The notes under the pieces: model-generated
Told to the model about the DNA's origin: nothing
Seen by the model: only the letters and a program-made list of their open reading frames with translations
The model's database searches: none
Translations under genes and position numbers: made by a program
Shown: positions 24,511 through 34,201 of the stretch, piece by piece
Position numbering within the stretch: the stretch's first letter is position 1
Layout of the letters: each line of letters begins with the position of its first letter
Assembly: GCF_022458895.1 (NCBI RefSeq)
Contig: NZ_JAINFL010000020.1
Location: 1 to 64,000 of the forward strand
Direction: 5' to 3'
Source: Roseihalotalea indica
GTDB lineage: Bacteria; Bacteroidota; Bacteroidia; Cytophagales; Cyclobacteriaceae
DNA: 64,000 bases

Positions 24511-25399
24511 TTTTATAAGGCTGCTCTAGTAATAGACGCGCATCCAGGCTCATGGGTAGGATTTCCAACTCACGATTATCCAGCCGGAAATGATCGCCTA
24601 CTGAAAGAACGTGAACTATCAGGTTGGATAGAGACATAGGAGTGCCTTCTTCCAGAATTTCTTCATTGTTATGGGTAAGCTGGCTGGGGTCTACCAATAT
24701 GACCATTCCCGAACCAATTACTTCGCATTCGTTGCAGTTCTTTATCACTAAACCCGTATCTTCTGCAAGTCCTACACCTATAAGTTTAGGAAACCGGGCT
24801 ACAGCTTCCATTACTCGTCCAAAGCGACCTCGTTGAATAAAGTGAGAATCAATAATCAGATCGGGCACATAGCCCATGCCTTGGCCAGTTTTTACGGCTC
24901 CTTTAAAAAGGGCTTCGGTAGATTTCCCTCCGGTGATCATCTCCTTCGACATAGACATGGCTCCGGCACTGGTGCCGGCAATCACAAACTCCTCCTGCTG
25001 ATAACGTTGCATCAGCAGTTGGTGCATGGGGGTATCGCGGATAATACGGGTGATTTTAGACTGATTGCCTCCGGAAAACATCACGCAATCGGCTTTTTCA
25101 ATCCAATGCAGTATTTCCGGATCTTCGGTTTGGTTTCTTTCACGAACATCTAATATATGGACCTGAGCAAAACCAAACTGCCCAAATGCTGCCTTATATT
25201 TTTCACCTACCTCTCCCGGGATGCTGGAGGCCGTGGGTACTACAACAATCAAAGGCTCTCTACTCTTACATTCCCTGATAACGCGGGCCAATATACTTTT
25301 CTGAACAAAATTCAGTTGGCTAGACTCATCCCTACGGGTTCCTTTATCTTCATTCCCGCCAATAGGTATAATAGTTCCCTTAACTTTGGTGTCGATCAT
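24476..25399 (-). CDS. cphB: Cyanophycinase
   Basis: A serine exopeptidase of family S51 that cleaves cyanophycin to beta-Asp-Arg dipeptides. The nucleophile Ser (about residue 142) lies in AGTSAGAMSMS; GTIIPIGGNEDKG opens the domain and FSGGNQ is conserved. I prefer the start at 25399 (MIDTKVKG, 307 aa); an in-frame ATG at 25438 would add 13 residues. It overlaps iaaA tail to tail and diverges from cphA across a 100-bp spacer. No signal peptide is seen, so cytoplasmic use of stored polymer is implied. Confidence 0.93.
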   Translation of the reverse strand: MIDTKVKGTIIPIGGNEDKGTRRDESSQLNFVQKSILARVIRECKSREPLIVVVPTASSIPGEVGEKYKAAFGQFGFAQVHILDVRERNQTEDPEILHWIEKADCVMFSGGNQSKITRIIRDTPMHQLLMQRYQQEEFVIAGTSAGAMSMSKEMITGGKSTEALFKGAVKTGQGMGYVPDLIIDSHFIQRGRFGRVMEAVARFPKLIGVGLAEDTGLVIKNCNECEVIGSGMVILVDPSQLTHNNEEILEEGTPMSLSNLIVHVLSVGDHFRLDNRELEILPMSLDARLLLEQPYKISRRRSRSPRQ

Positions 25400-25499
25400 T
25401 CTTGCAGTAGAAAATTTTGTAAATAGCGAATGTAACAATTATCCTAAAATCTAACTTTTATATATTTAGCAAGCTATACAAGTCTAACTGATTTATTAC

Positions 25500-28196
25500 A
25501 TGCAAATAAAGAAAATAAATGTGATGCGTGGCCCCAACTACTGGTCAATACGCCGACATAAGCTAATCGTAATGACGTTAGATTTGGAGGACTTAGAAGA
25601 ACAGCCCACCAACACGATTAATGGCTTCTACGATCGGTTAAAAAAACTGATTCCTTCCTTACATGAACATCGCTGTTCTGAAGGAGTGCCCGGTGGCTTT
25701 TTCCACCGAGTAAAAGAAGGTACCTGGATGGGCCACGTTATCGAACACATTGCGCTGGAAATTCAAACCCTGGCAGGAATGGAAGTAGGCTTCGGGCGAA
25801 CTCGAGGTTATGGTGAGAAGGGGGTATATCAGGTAGTGTTTGCCTATATGGAAGAAAATGTTGGTTTATATGCTGCGGAAGCCTCAGTGCGGATAGCCGA
25901 AGCACTTGTGGCCAATCAGCCATATTCGCTGGAAGAAGATCTGCAGAAAATGCGAGAGTTGCGAGAACTGGAACGGCTTGGCCCCAGCACCACTTCTATT
26001 ATTGAAGAAGCCGTAGCCCGAGGTATTCCCTGGATTCGCCTCAACGATCGGTCCTTATGCCAACTGGGGTACGGGGCCAATCAGAAACGAATTCAGGCAA
26101 CCATTACCAGCCATACGAGCAGTATTAGTGTAGAGCTGGCGTGTGACAAAACCGATACCAAGTACTTGTTGGAGCAAGCTCAGGTGCCGGTTCCCAAGGG
26201 TGAGATTGTTAGCAGCCTGGAAGGATTGAAAGAAGCGGTAGAATTTCTAGGGTACCCGCTGGCTATTAAACCTATTGATGGAAATCATGGACGAGGGATT
26301 ACTGCTGATATTACTACCTGGAAAACAGCAGAGAAGGCATTCAGAGAAGCTCAGCAGGTTTCTAAAACCGTTATTGTAGAGCGGCATATCATTGGTGATG
26401 ATTATCGTCTGCTGGTGATTAACCACAAGTTGGTAGCCGCGGCTAAGCGCTCACCAGCCCACGTAATCGGCAACGGAAAAGATACTATCCAGCAGTTGAT
26501 CGATGAAATCAATAAAGATCCTCGCCGGGGCTACGGTCACGAAAAAGTGCTGACGGCTATCATAGTAGATGATATGACGCGGGGCATTTTGGATGCAGAA
26601 GGGTATACCCTGGATACTGTATTGCCCGAAGGTACATTTTTAAAATTAAAAGATACCGCCAATTTAAGTACGGGTGGAACAGCGACGGATGTAACGCATA
26701 AAGTACACCCGGATAATGAGTTCATGGCCCAACGCATTTCTAAAATCATTGGTCTGGATATTTGCGGTATTGATGTAATGACTACAGATATCAGTGTGCC
26801 ATTGTCCGAAACCGGTGGTGCCATACTGGAGGTTAATGCTGCTCCCGGCTTCCGAATGCATCTATCACCTACCGAAGGGTTACCCCGCAACGTAGCAGCT
26901 CCCGTTATTGATATGCTGTATCCGCCCGGTTCTTCCTTCCGCATTCCCATTGTGGCCATCACTGGTACAAATGGAAAAACAACGACCACTCGGCTCATTG
27001 CGCATATGATGAAGATGCACGGCTACCGCGTAGGTTTTACTACGACCGATGGTATTTACGTGCATAATCAACAGCTCATGAAAGGAGACTGTACCGGGCC
27101 AGTGAGTGCTCAGTTCGTACTAAAAGACCCTATTGTTAATTATGCCGTGTTAGAGGTGGCTCGGGGAGGTTTGCTACGTTCGGGGCTGGGGTTTGATCAG
27201 TGCGATATTGGCATTGTCACCAATGTAAGTGCGGATCATCTGGGCCTTAAAGGTATACACACACTAAAGCAGTTGGCGCGGGTAAAATCCGTTATTCCCG
27301 AATCAGTACATAAAGATGGCTACTCGATTCTCAATGCCGACGATGACCTGGTGTATGCCATGAGAAAACGAATAGACTGCCAGATAGCTTTGTTTTCTAT
27401 GAATGAGCACAATCCTCGCATTCTGGAACATGCTAAAAACGGAGGTCTTTCGGCTATCTGGGAAAACGGTTACATTACTATTTGCAAGGGCGAGTGGAAG
27501 CTAAGAGTAACCAAAGCGGTGAATGTGCCATTAACTTTTGGAGGAAAGGCTACCTTCATGATCCAGAATCTGTTACCAGCCGTGCTGACGGGAGTAATTA
27601 ATAAGTTTACGATTGAAGATATCAAATCATCGCTGGAATCTTTTATCCCTTCTCCTTCGCAGACTCCGGGTCGGCTAAACCTGTTCACCTTCCAGCACTT
27701 TAAGTTTCTGCTTGATTATGCCCATAATCCGGCGGGACTTCGTGCATTACAAAAATTAATCATCAACCTGGATAGCAATCCGAAAATAGGAATTATTACG
27801 GGTATTGGTGACCGGCGAAAGGAGGATACTCAGGAAGTAGGCCGCATTGCCTGTGAAATGTTTGATGAGATTATCATTCGGGAGGATAGAGACTTGCGAG
27901 GCAGAAGCCGGGAAGAAATTATTGAGATGCTCAGCGAAGGCATTCATAGAGTAGATGCTCATAAAAAGATCACAATCATCCCTGGTGAAAAAGATGCTAT
28001 TGATTACGCAATCCGGCATGCTACCCCTGGCTCATTGATTGTATTGTTTAGCGATGCCGTAACGGAAGCCCTGGAGCACGTGATGAAACACAAAGAAGAA
28101 GAAGCCCATAAACTATATCAGTTTCCTGGTCAGGAATTTCAAAACGCTCCAGCGATAAACGGTCAGCAAGCGGAGATTATAGGGAGCCCGGAATAA
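25500..28196 (+). CDS. cphA: Cyanophycin synthetase
   Basis: An 898-residue ATP-dependent ligase that builds the poly-Asp backbone with Arg side chains. The N-terminal domain (about 1-165) is followed by an ATP-grasp domain (about 210-475, with IKPIDGNHGRGI) and a Mur-ligase-like domain whose P-loop is ITGTNGKTTTTRL near residue 487. All three domains are complete and length matches CphA1. Divergent from cphB and next to iaaA, it completes a make-and-break cyanophycin module for nitrogen storage. Confidence 0.95.
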   Translation: MQIKKINVMRGPNYWSIRRHKLIVMTLDLEDLEEQPTNTINGFYDRLKKLIPSLHEHRCSEGVPGGFFHRVKEGTWMGHVIEHIALEIQTLAGMEVGFGRTRGYGEKGVYQVVFAYMEENVGLYAAEASVRIAEALVANQPYSLEEDLQKMRELRELERLGPSTTSIIEEAVARGIPWIRLNDRSLCQLGYGANQKRIQATITSHTSSISVELACDKTDTKYLLEQAQVPVPKGEIVSSLEGLKEAVEFLGYPLAIKPIDGNHGRGITADITTWKTAEKAFREAQQVSKTVIVERHIIGDDYRLLVINHKLVAAAKRSPAHVIGNGKDTIQQLIDEINKDPRRGYGHEKVLTAIIVDDMTRGILDAEGYTLDTVLPEGTFLKLKDTANLSTGGTATDVTHKVHPDNEFMAQRISKIIGLDICGIDVMTTDISVPLSETGGAILEVNAAPGFRMHLSPTEGLPRNVAAPVIDMLYPPGSSFRIPIVAITGTNGKTTTTRLIAHMMKMHGYRVGFTTTDGIYVHNQQLMKGDCTGPVSAQFVLKDPIVNYAVLEVARGGLLRSGLGFDQCDIGIVTNVSADHLGLKGIHTLKQLARVKSVIPESVHKDGYSILNADDDLVYAMRKRIDCQIALFSMNEHNPRILEHAKNGGLSAIWENGYITICKGEWKLRVTKAVNVPLTFGGKATFMIQNLLPAVLTGVINKFTIEDIKSSLESFIPSPSQTPGRLNLFTFQHFKFLLDYAHNPAGLRALQKLIINLDSNPKIGIITGIGDRRKEDTQEVGRIACEMFDEIIIREDRDLRGRSREEIIEMLSEGIHRVDAHKKITIIPGEKDAIDYAIRHATPGSLIVLFSDAVTEALEHVMKHKEEEAHKLYQFPGQEFQNAPAINGQQAEIIGSPE

Positions 28197-28225
28197 GGCA
28201 GTGTTGTATTGAGTATTACCATCGC

Positions 28226-29338
28226 TTATGGAGCGATAGCAATACCTTGAAAATCAGATACCCGAGCGCATATGCCCCAGCCACCAAAGTTTTCGGTCAC
28301 GGCAAACCAGACTTCATTCTTTCCTTTCTTCAATGAGAGAAATAGGGTATCAAAATAACCAATGGTACCCAGATACCGATAATCGCGAGAATTGAAAATC
28401 CTTTGTCCTTCATATACAGCAGTACCATTCACATACACAGTAGCTATATCAGAATAACCGAAGTGTAATGGTTTTACCTGAGCGCGGTCAGCCTCAATTG
28501 TAAACTTTGCGATAACGGTATTGGTGGTGTCCGACACTTCGCTAATCTGAGCCAGGTTTACTGTGCCAGTAGATTCACTTTCTAATGGTTGCCAGGCAAG
28601 ATTCTTGGCCAGTGCTTCAGGAAAAGTTGTTTGCCCATCCAGTAGCTTTTGGCTGAATGCACTGGAAACCTGCCATTGGGTGATTGTTTCGGCCGAGGCA
28701 GATGGTCTTTGCTGGTCAGCACTTTTGATAGGCGGGTTATCCATAGTCTGATAGCTAAAATTTGCAAATCGGGCTTCTTTTACAAAAGTATACAGTCCTA
28801 GAAAACCAGCAGCAGGTTCTCGCTTCAATTCAAAGGCGTGCAGTACCGGAACGCTCATATTATCAATATATACCTCCATTTGGCTTCCTGATACCACCAG
28901 TTTCACATGCATCCATTCCTGGAAGCGATAATGATGCGGAACACCGTACCCTTCACCATAATAGAGCTGCCACCCGGCCACGCCATTGAATACCGGAGTG
29001 TACTGCATAGCATCCGGATTACCCGATTGGTGCGCCCGCATGTAGTATTCTTCATAATTCTTCTTGTCCTGCATTCGGAACATAACTCCCGTAAACCCAC
29101 GATCCTCAGTGAAAGCAATGTCATACTCAATAATACCATTCTCAAAGTCGACATCAGTCAGATAAGCCTGGCTATTATTCAGCAATACACATGATTGCCC
29201 TTTATAGTCTTCTAATGTATGCTCTCCGGAAAACTCCCAACGATCAGCCGTAAAGGGAATTGATTGCGAGGTTTGTGCTTGAAGAAGGAGGGGGCTTAAG
29301 ATAATCCCGAAAAGTAAACTCCATGAAAGTTGTGTCAT
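28226..29338 (-). CDS. Secreted LamG/DUF1080-like protein A
   Basis: A 370-residue secreted protein with signal peptide ending near LLLQAQT. The first 200 residues resemble concanavalin-like/3-keto-disaccharide hydrolase (DUF1080-type) sheets, with GVMFRMQDKKNYEEYYMRAHQSGNPDA and WMHVKLVVSGSQMEVYIDN. The second half is a beta-rich domain containing VYVNGTAVYEGQ and KKGKNEVWFAVTENFGGWG. It is clearly paralogous to the next gene, with 15 bp to its stop codon. No catalytic residues are evident; carbohydrate binding is plausible. Confidence 0.65.
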   Translation of the reverse strand: MTQLSWSLLFGIILSPLLLQAQTSQSIPFTADRWEFSGEHTLEDYKGQSCVLLNNSQAYLTDVDFENGIIEYDIAFTEDRGFTGVMFRMQDKKNYEEYYMRAHQSGNPDAMQYTPVFNGVAGWQLYYGEGYGVPHHYRFQEWMHVKLVVSGSQMEVYIDNMSVPVLHAFELKREPAAGFLGLYTFVKEARFANFSYQTMDNPPIKSADQQRPSASAETITQWQVSSAFSQKLLDGQTTFPEALAKNLAWQPLESESTGTVNLAQISEVSDTTNTVIAKFTIEADRAQVKPLHFGYSDIATVYVNGTAVYEGQRIFNSRDYRYLGTIGYFDTLFLSLKKGKNEVWFAVTENFGGWGICARVSDFQGIAIAP

Positions 29339-29353
29339 GCTTATTATCTGTTT

Positions 29354-30499
29354 TTATTTTTGGATTGTTACATTTTCAATCTGGTCCAGGCGGGCCACAA
29401 TCCCCCAACCATAAAAATCGTTGGCGATCCCAATCAGCAATTCATTATCACCTGCTTGCAGCGGGATCATCAGCGAAGTATTCTCAATAGAGCAGCGGCC
29501 GTCCGGTTCTTTCATAATCGGTGAGCCATACAGGTTTTTATCTACATACAGGAGTCTGTCATTGATAAAGATCCATACTTCATCACTAAAGCCTAAGTCA
29601 AGACGTCGCTGCTGATCTGTTTCCGAAGAAATTTTGGTTTTTAGCCATACCAGGCGGCGGTTTTCGTTTTTGCCAAACCGCCGCGTCAGGTTCATTAATC
29701 CTCGTCGCTCAGCCGCTATAGCATCCCAGCGGGTCTGATCCGTGGGGAAATCTTTTTCACCTACCTCCCGGCCTCGGGGAAAGTCTGTAGGCTCACTGAC
29801 TGACCATTTCTGCAAGTAGCGAGGATCGTTATACGTGGGGTCATAACCTGCCTGTGGAGTTAGTCCTTCTACTTCATGGGGGTTAATCACCAGATTAGTA
29901 AAGATCGCTCGCCCCTCAAAAGCCAGGCTTCCCTGCGTGGTATTACCTTCTAGCTTAGGAATATTGAGCGTAGGTTGTTCCAGGTTATTGACGAACACTA
30001 CCATCCGCTCCCCCGATACAACCAGTTTAATATGATTCCACCCCTCAGCCCTTAGCACAGCGGGACCTTGGTAATGCCCCAGCACGTCCCATAAATTTAC
30101 CCCCTTTACCATTGGGGCATACTGCGCTGCATCTGCGCCGTCCGGATTTCCCGCCCGGTAGGTGCGCAGATAGAAGCATTCGGCATTATCCGGATTTTGT
30201 TGCCTGAAATAGATACTTACGAAAGGAGCACCACTGGTGAGTGCTACATCAAACTCGATAGTGCCATCTGTAAACAAAAAATCATTCAGCACCACTTGTC
30301 CCTGATCTTTGAGAATTTTCATAGCCTCCTCAGATTGGTAGTTAATAAATTCAACCTGATTTTCAGCGTAGTCCCAGCGTTCTGCCTCCATCGGAATCTT
30401 TATTTCTTTATCAGGCTTGAATGAATATCCGTAGCGTAAGTCTGCTTCTCTTCCTAGAGTAAGGGCAATAAGTATGGATAGGGTTGGAAGTGTTTTCAT
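29354..30499 (-). CDS. Secreted LamG/DUF1080-like protein B (paralogue)
   Basis: About 381 residues from the preferred start MKTLPTLSILIALTLG at 30499 (an ATG at 30529 is also in frame), giving a normal signal peptide. Shares with its neighbour the segments FYLRTYRAGNPDGADAAQY, WNHIKLVVSGERMVVFVNN and a C-terminal WIFINDRLLYV...DNELLIGIANDFYGWG region. The two genes form a tandem duplicate, probably one transcript, divergent from a membrane regulator-like gene. Function unknown; extracellular or periplasmic ligand binding is inferred. Confidence 0.65.
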   Translation of the reverse strand: MKTLPTLSILIALTLGREADLRYGYSFKPDKEIKIPMEAERWDYAENQVEFINYQSEEAMKILKDQGQVVLNDFLFTDGTIEFDVALTSGAPFVSIYFRQQNPDNAECFYLRTYRAGNPDGADAAQYAPMVKGVNLWDVLGHYQGPAVLRAEGWNHIKLVVSGERMVVFVNNLEQPTLNIPKLEGNTTQGSLAFEGRAIFTNLVINPHEVEGLTPQAGYDPTYNDPRYLQKWSVSEPTDFPRGREVGEKDFPTDQTRWDAIAAERRGLMNLTRRFGKNENRRLVWLKTKISSETDQQRRLDLGFSDEVWIFINDRLLYVDKNLYGSPIMKEPDGRCSIENTSLMIPLQAGDNELLIGIANDFYGWGIVARLDQIENVTIQK

Positions 30500-30618
30500 A
30501 GCAATCGTGTAAATTTCGGTGCAGTTCAAAAGACAGCAGTTTTCAGTAGATATGCTTATTCAAGTCGATACAAAACGGTGCAAGTTGCGTCAAAAAAGAG
30601 TATATTCGTATTATCACC

Positions 30619-31902
30619 ATGAATACCAGCGTAGATCAACAGACCCATATCGAGAAACTTATTCAATCTATTGAGCAGAAGGTTCGGTGGGGGAGTAGTG
30701 ACCAATGGAGTCATCAGGATTTTAATGAATTGAGTGAGCGAATCTGGCAGGAAACTCAGGTGAAACTCAGTGCTACCACCCTGAAGCGCTTGTGGGGAAA
30801 AGTGAACTACCAGAGTCAGCCCACAACCAATACGCTGAACACTCTCGCTCAATTTGCTGGCTATCAGCATTGGCGCGATTTTGTTGGAAAGCATGCTTCC
30901 TCAACAATGAATGAAGAAAAACAGCGCGCTAAGCGACCATCCTGGCTTTCGGGTAGAGGCAAAAGGCTGGCGATTGCTCTATTGCTGCCATTATTGATAT
31001 TAGTAGTGTTTGGATTTAACCGTTGGGCCAACTCTCCTGTAATACTGGATAGCTCTCAAATCACCTTTTCCAGCGAGCCGGTTACCAAAGGCTTGCCTAA
31101 CACCGTGATCTTCAACTACGATGTCTCTCAAGTGCCCTCAAACCAGGTTGAAATTCAGCAATCCTGGGACCCGAGCCTTCGGGAAAGCGTTAGTAAAGAC
31201 CATCAGACATACACAACTACTTATTATTACCCAGGCTATTACCGGGCAAAGTTGCTGGTAGATGGAGAAGTTATGAAAGAACATGATGTATACGTAACCT
31301 CAGATGGATGGATGGGGCTGGTGATGGATGAGCCCATTCCGCATTACCTGGAAGGTCAGCTTCAGCATGAGGGGCTTCTTTCCGTTTCACCAGCGCACTT
31401 GCAGGAGCAGCAATTGTTGGATAAAGAATCAGTGCCCTGGTTGGCTTACTACAACGTACAGGATTTTGGTGAACTGTCTTCAAGTAATTTTACATTAGAA
31501 ACTGCCATCCGAAGTGACTATCGGGGAGGAGATGCAGTATGTCAGGAAAGCCAGATTATGGTGATGTGTTCTCAGGGTATGTTCTCTATTCCTCTAGTCA
31601 TACCGGGTTGTGTGGGTACTATATTTTTTGCTGCGAGCGAGCAGTTTTTGGATGGCAAAACCCAGGATCTGTCTGCTTTTGGCTGCAATCTGTCAGAATG
31701 GCAACACCTCCGGCTGACCGTCGAGCAACAGCAGCTATCTGTCTATCGGAACGAAACCTTAGTTTACCAAACCACTTTTCAGCAAGATGCCGGAAAAGTG
31801 GTGGGCCTTCGGTATCAGTTTCGCGGTGCAGGTTCCGTAGATTATGTTCGGCTATTGGACCAGAACCAAGCCGTAGTATTTCTGGATGAATTTGAAGATT
31901 AG
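30619..31902 (+). CDS. Membrane-anchored regulator-like protein with PKD/LamG-like exterior
   Basis: A 427-residue protein: an N-terminal cytoplasmic helical domain (about 1-92, with SATTLKRLWGKVNYQ and TLNTLAQFAGYQHWRDF, a pattern recurrent in Bacteroidota membrane proteins), one transmembrane helix at about 112-131, then a PKD-like region (150-230) and a C-terminal LamG-like domain (270-427). The topology suggests that an outside ligand domain reports to a cytoplasmic one. It is divergent from the two LamG-like paralogues with a 119-bp spacer, so it may regulate or share ligand with them. Family not named with certainty. Confidence 0.55.
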   Translation: MNTSVDQQTHIEKLIQSIEQKVRWGSSDQWSHQDFNELSERIWQETQVKLSATTLKRLWGKVNYQSQPTTNTLNTLAQFAGYQHWRDFVGKHASSTMNEEKQRAKRPSWLSGRGKRLAIALLLPLLILVVFGFNRWANSPVILDSSQITFSSEPVTKGLPNTVIFNYDVSQVPSNQVEIQQSWDPSLRESVSKDHQTYTTTYYYPGYYRAKLLVDGEVMKEHDVYVTSDGWMGLVMDEPIPHYLEGQLQHEGLLSVSPAHLQEQQLLDKESVPWLAYYNVQDFGELSSSNFTLETAIRSDYRGGDAVCQESQIMVMCSQGMFSIPLVIPGCVGTIFFAASEQFLDGKTQDLSAFGCNLSEWQHLRLTVEQQQLSVYRNETLVYQTTFQQDAGKVVGLRYQFRGAGSVDYVRLLDQNQAVVFLDEFED

Positions 31903-32074
31903 TTCTGTCTCGTTGGCTATATCTGCCAGGTCCTGTGTCATTCCTTTCAAATCTTAAAGCACTTATAATTTACAGTTTAGCTAAGTAGTCGTACTATCTG
32001 CTTGTAATTCCTGTAGAATTTATGATTCCTGGCGCTATCGTAAATAGCGAGAAATGAATTTTTATATAAAATTT

Positions 32075-32101
32075 AAAATGATATATTTATGATATCATTT
32101 T
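32075..32101. promoter_or_regulatory. Operator-like inverted repeat before the SPFH gene
   Basis: AAAATGATAT (32075-32084) and ATATCATTTT (32092-32101) form a 10-bp perfect inverted repeat. ATGATATCAT at 32089-32098 is itself palindromic. It ends 20 bp before the SPFH start codon, a position fit for repressor control by the ribbon-helix-helix protein downstream or by a PadR-type regulator elsewhere. Confidence 0.5.
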
Positions 32102-32120
32102 AATATCAAATTCTAGAATC

Positions 32121-32972
32121 ATGACACATGAAAAAGAAATCAGCCCCATTTCCGGTTACATCATGGCCGGCGTTGCCTTGTTTGTAATAGTAATTGGCTT
32201 CATTGGACTTACAACCGATAGTCCGGTTTTGCTCATTATTGCAATCCCCCTTTTCATGTTCCTGCTGAGAGGGTTCTTCCTGATTAATCCTAATGGTTCG
32301 TGTGTGATGACTTTGTTTGGTGATTACCAGGGTACGGTAAAGAGGAATGGCTTTTTCTGGACTAACCCATTTTATACCCGTCAGAAAATATCATTGCGGG
32401 CTCGCAACTTCGACAGCGAACGAGTGAAGGTGAATGACAAGTTGGGAAACCCGGTTATGATCAGTGTTATTTTGGTGTGGAAGGTTGAAAACACCTATAA
32501 AGCCGCATTTGATGTGGATAACTTTGAGAACTTTGTCAGGGTACAATCCGATGCAGCCGTACGTAAGTTGGCCAACTCTTATCCTTACGATAATTTTGAT
32601 GATACGCATGAAATTACTTTGGTATCAGGAGTAGATGAAGTGAATGATGCCCTGGAAAGCCGGTTGAGCGACCGCCTGTTGATTGCCGGAATCAAGGTTA
32701 TTGAGGCTCGAATTGGCTACTTGGCGTATTCTTCGGAGATTGCCAGTGCTATGTTGCGTCGGCAGCAGGCTTCCGCCATTGTGGCCGCTCGGGAAAAGAT
32801 CGTGGAAGGAGCGGTCAGCATGGTAGAAATGGCTTTAGCAGAGCTTTCTAAAAAGCAGATTATTGAGATGGACGAGGAAAAGAAAGCCACCATGGTGAGT
32901 AACCTTATGGTGGTGTTATGCTCAGACAAAGACGCTACTCCGGTAGTAAATACAGGAACATTGCATCAGTAG
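32121..32972 (+). CDS. SPFH/band-7 domain membrane protein
   Basis: A 283-residue protein with two close N-terminal membrane helices (about 13-32 and 35-53) and an SPFH domain (about 60-230) containing NPFYTRQKISLRARNFDSERVKVNDKLGNPVMISVILVWKVE. These proteins oligomerise and organise membrane microdomains. It is shorter than flotillins and of the slipin/stomatin-like subgroup. A 63-codon ribbon-helix-helix gene follows after 56 bp on the same strand. Confidence 0.88.
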   Translation: MTHEKEISPISGYIMAGVALFVIVIGFIGLTTDSPVLLIIAIPLFMFLLRGFFLINPNGSCVMTLFGDYQGTVKRNGFFWTNPFYTRQKISLRARNFDSERVKVNDKLGNPVMISVILVWKVENTYKAAFDVDNFENFVRVQSDAAVRKLANSYPYDNFDDTHEITLVSGVDEVNDALESRLSDRLLIAGIKVIEARIGYLAYSSEIASAMLRRQQASAIVAAREKIVEGAVSMVEMALAELSKKQIIEMDEEKKATMVSNLMVVLCSDKDATPVVNTGTLHQ

Positions 32973-33028
32973 AATAGTATAGTTATTGGGTGTTAGACAT
33001 CGGTCGCTAGCATTCAGAAATCAGGTGT

Positions 33029-33220
33029 ATGGCGAAGAAGAAACCTTTTGTACTACGGGTAAGTCCAGAGATGATGGAAGCCGTTGAGAAGTGGGCTGCC
33101 GACGAATTTCGGAGTACCAACGGGCAACTAGAGTGGATTATTGATCAGGCCTTAAGAAAGGCGGGAAGAAAGAAAAAAGAAAACCCGAGCGATAATAATA
33201 CTCAGGATGAAGGTTTATAG
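33029..33220 (+). CDS. Arc-like ribbon-helix-helix protein
   Basis: A 63-residue basic protein. KPFVLRVSPEMMEAVEKWAADEFRSTNGQLEWIIDQALRKAG is the beta-strand/helix/helix pattern of Arc/MetJ DNA-binding proteins, followed by a Lys-rich then acidic tail. It probably dimerises and binds DNA; the operator-like dyad before the SPFH gene is an obvious candidate site. Pairing with SPFH suggests autoregulation of the two-gene unit, or a role in localising or modulating the SPFH protein. Confidence 0.8.
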   Translation: MAKKKPFVLRVSPEMMEAVEKWAADEFRSTNGQLEWIIDQALRKAGRKKKENPSDNNTQDEGL

Positions 33221-33322
33221 TATCACAATACATCTGAAAGCTCTTAACAATCTGAATTACTACAAATTGCTAAGAACCTTAGTCGTTATAAGCCACAGAT
33301 AGCAATTATGCAACCTGCCAGT

Positions 33323-34141
33323 TTAGGACGATTTTAGTAGCTGAAAATCCTGAGCATTCGTGAAAGTACCTTCCGGTACCGATTCCAGCACTTCAATATC
33401 AGTAATTTGCCGTTCACCCCGGTCGCCAGAGAGCATGAGGGCACCATGCTCTTTGTAATTAGCCCAAGGGGTTACAAAGCGAGGAGTATCCATAGCAGCT
33501 TCAGGGTAATAAGCCCACTGTTTCACAAAATGATCATTAGGATCAACAAAGACATGGTATTTATTCTGAGGTGTATCACCTACATTGTCAAATCGTAATT
33601 CTAATACTTCGGCAGGGTCGCCTCCCTGAATGGTATCTTCACCTACATAGGTAAGGGTCACACCAGAATCTTTCAGCTTAAAAGGCATAAAAAGCCAGTA
33701 ACTATCGTTGATCCACATGCTTTTCCCTTTCTGTAGATATTTAGAAAGGGAGTCGGGGTTGGTCAACTCCTGCCCGCCCATCATAACCTTTCCCTGATCC
33801 GAGTTTACATTAACAATATATACGGAAGAGTCACGAGGTACCTCAATCCGTACATCACCGGACTGCTTATCCCAAAGCAGCGTACGAGCACCAAAAAAAT
33901 TCCAGGTAAAATAGCGGGTAGTATCCCAAGCCTGCCGTCCGCCCATAGCTTGCATAACACTATCGGCAATATTAACTGCTTCTTCGTCGGAGTTAGCTTC
34001 GTTAAAGCCCTCGGCGGGCGGATTAGTATGAGCCATGCCGGTGCTATTTATATCAGAAGCAGTATTGTCAGCAGAATTTTCCGGCTGGCAAGCCGAAAAG
34101 ACTAAGGAGGTACTCAGTAAAAAGATCAATAATCGGTTCAT
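33323..34141 (-). CDS. Lipoprotein, possibly DUF6503-like
   Basis: A 272-residue protein with a lipoprotein signal: MNRLLIFLLSTSLVFSAC (C18), then an acidic/Asn-rich linker to about residue 55. The mature domain starts at VNIADSVMQAMGGRQAW, is beta-rich and resembles LolA/outer-membrane-lipoprotein-sorting folds. Bacteroidota proteins with an opening like this are catalogued as DUF6503, but I am unsure of that name. No enzyme motif is visible. Monocistronic. Confidence 0.55.
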   Translation of the reverse strand: MNRLLIFLLSTSLVFSACQPENSADNTASDINSTGMAHTNPPAEGFNEANSDEEAVNIADSVMQAMGGRQAWDTTRYFTWNFFGARTLLWDKQSGDVRIEVPRDSSVYIVNVNSDQGKVMMGGQELTNPDSLSKYLQKGKSMWINDSYWLFMPFKLKDSGVTLTYVGEDTIQGGDPAEVLELRFDNVGDTPQNKYHVFVDPNDHFVKQWAYYPEAAMDTPRFVTPWANYKEHGALMLSGDRGERQITDIEVLESVPEGTFTNAQDFQLLKSS

Positions 34142-34201
34142 AGGTGTAGGGTTTTCGCTAATCTACGAAAAACCCATTAAACCATGAACCGACTATTTAT
34201 T

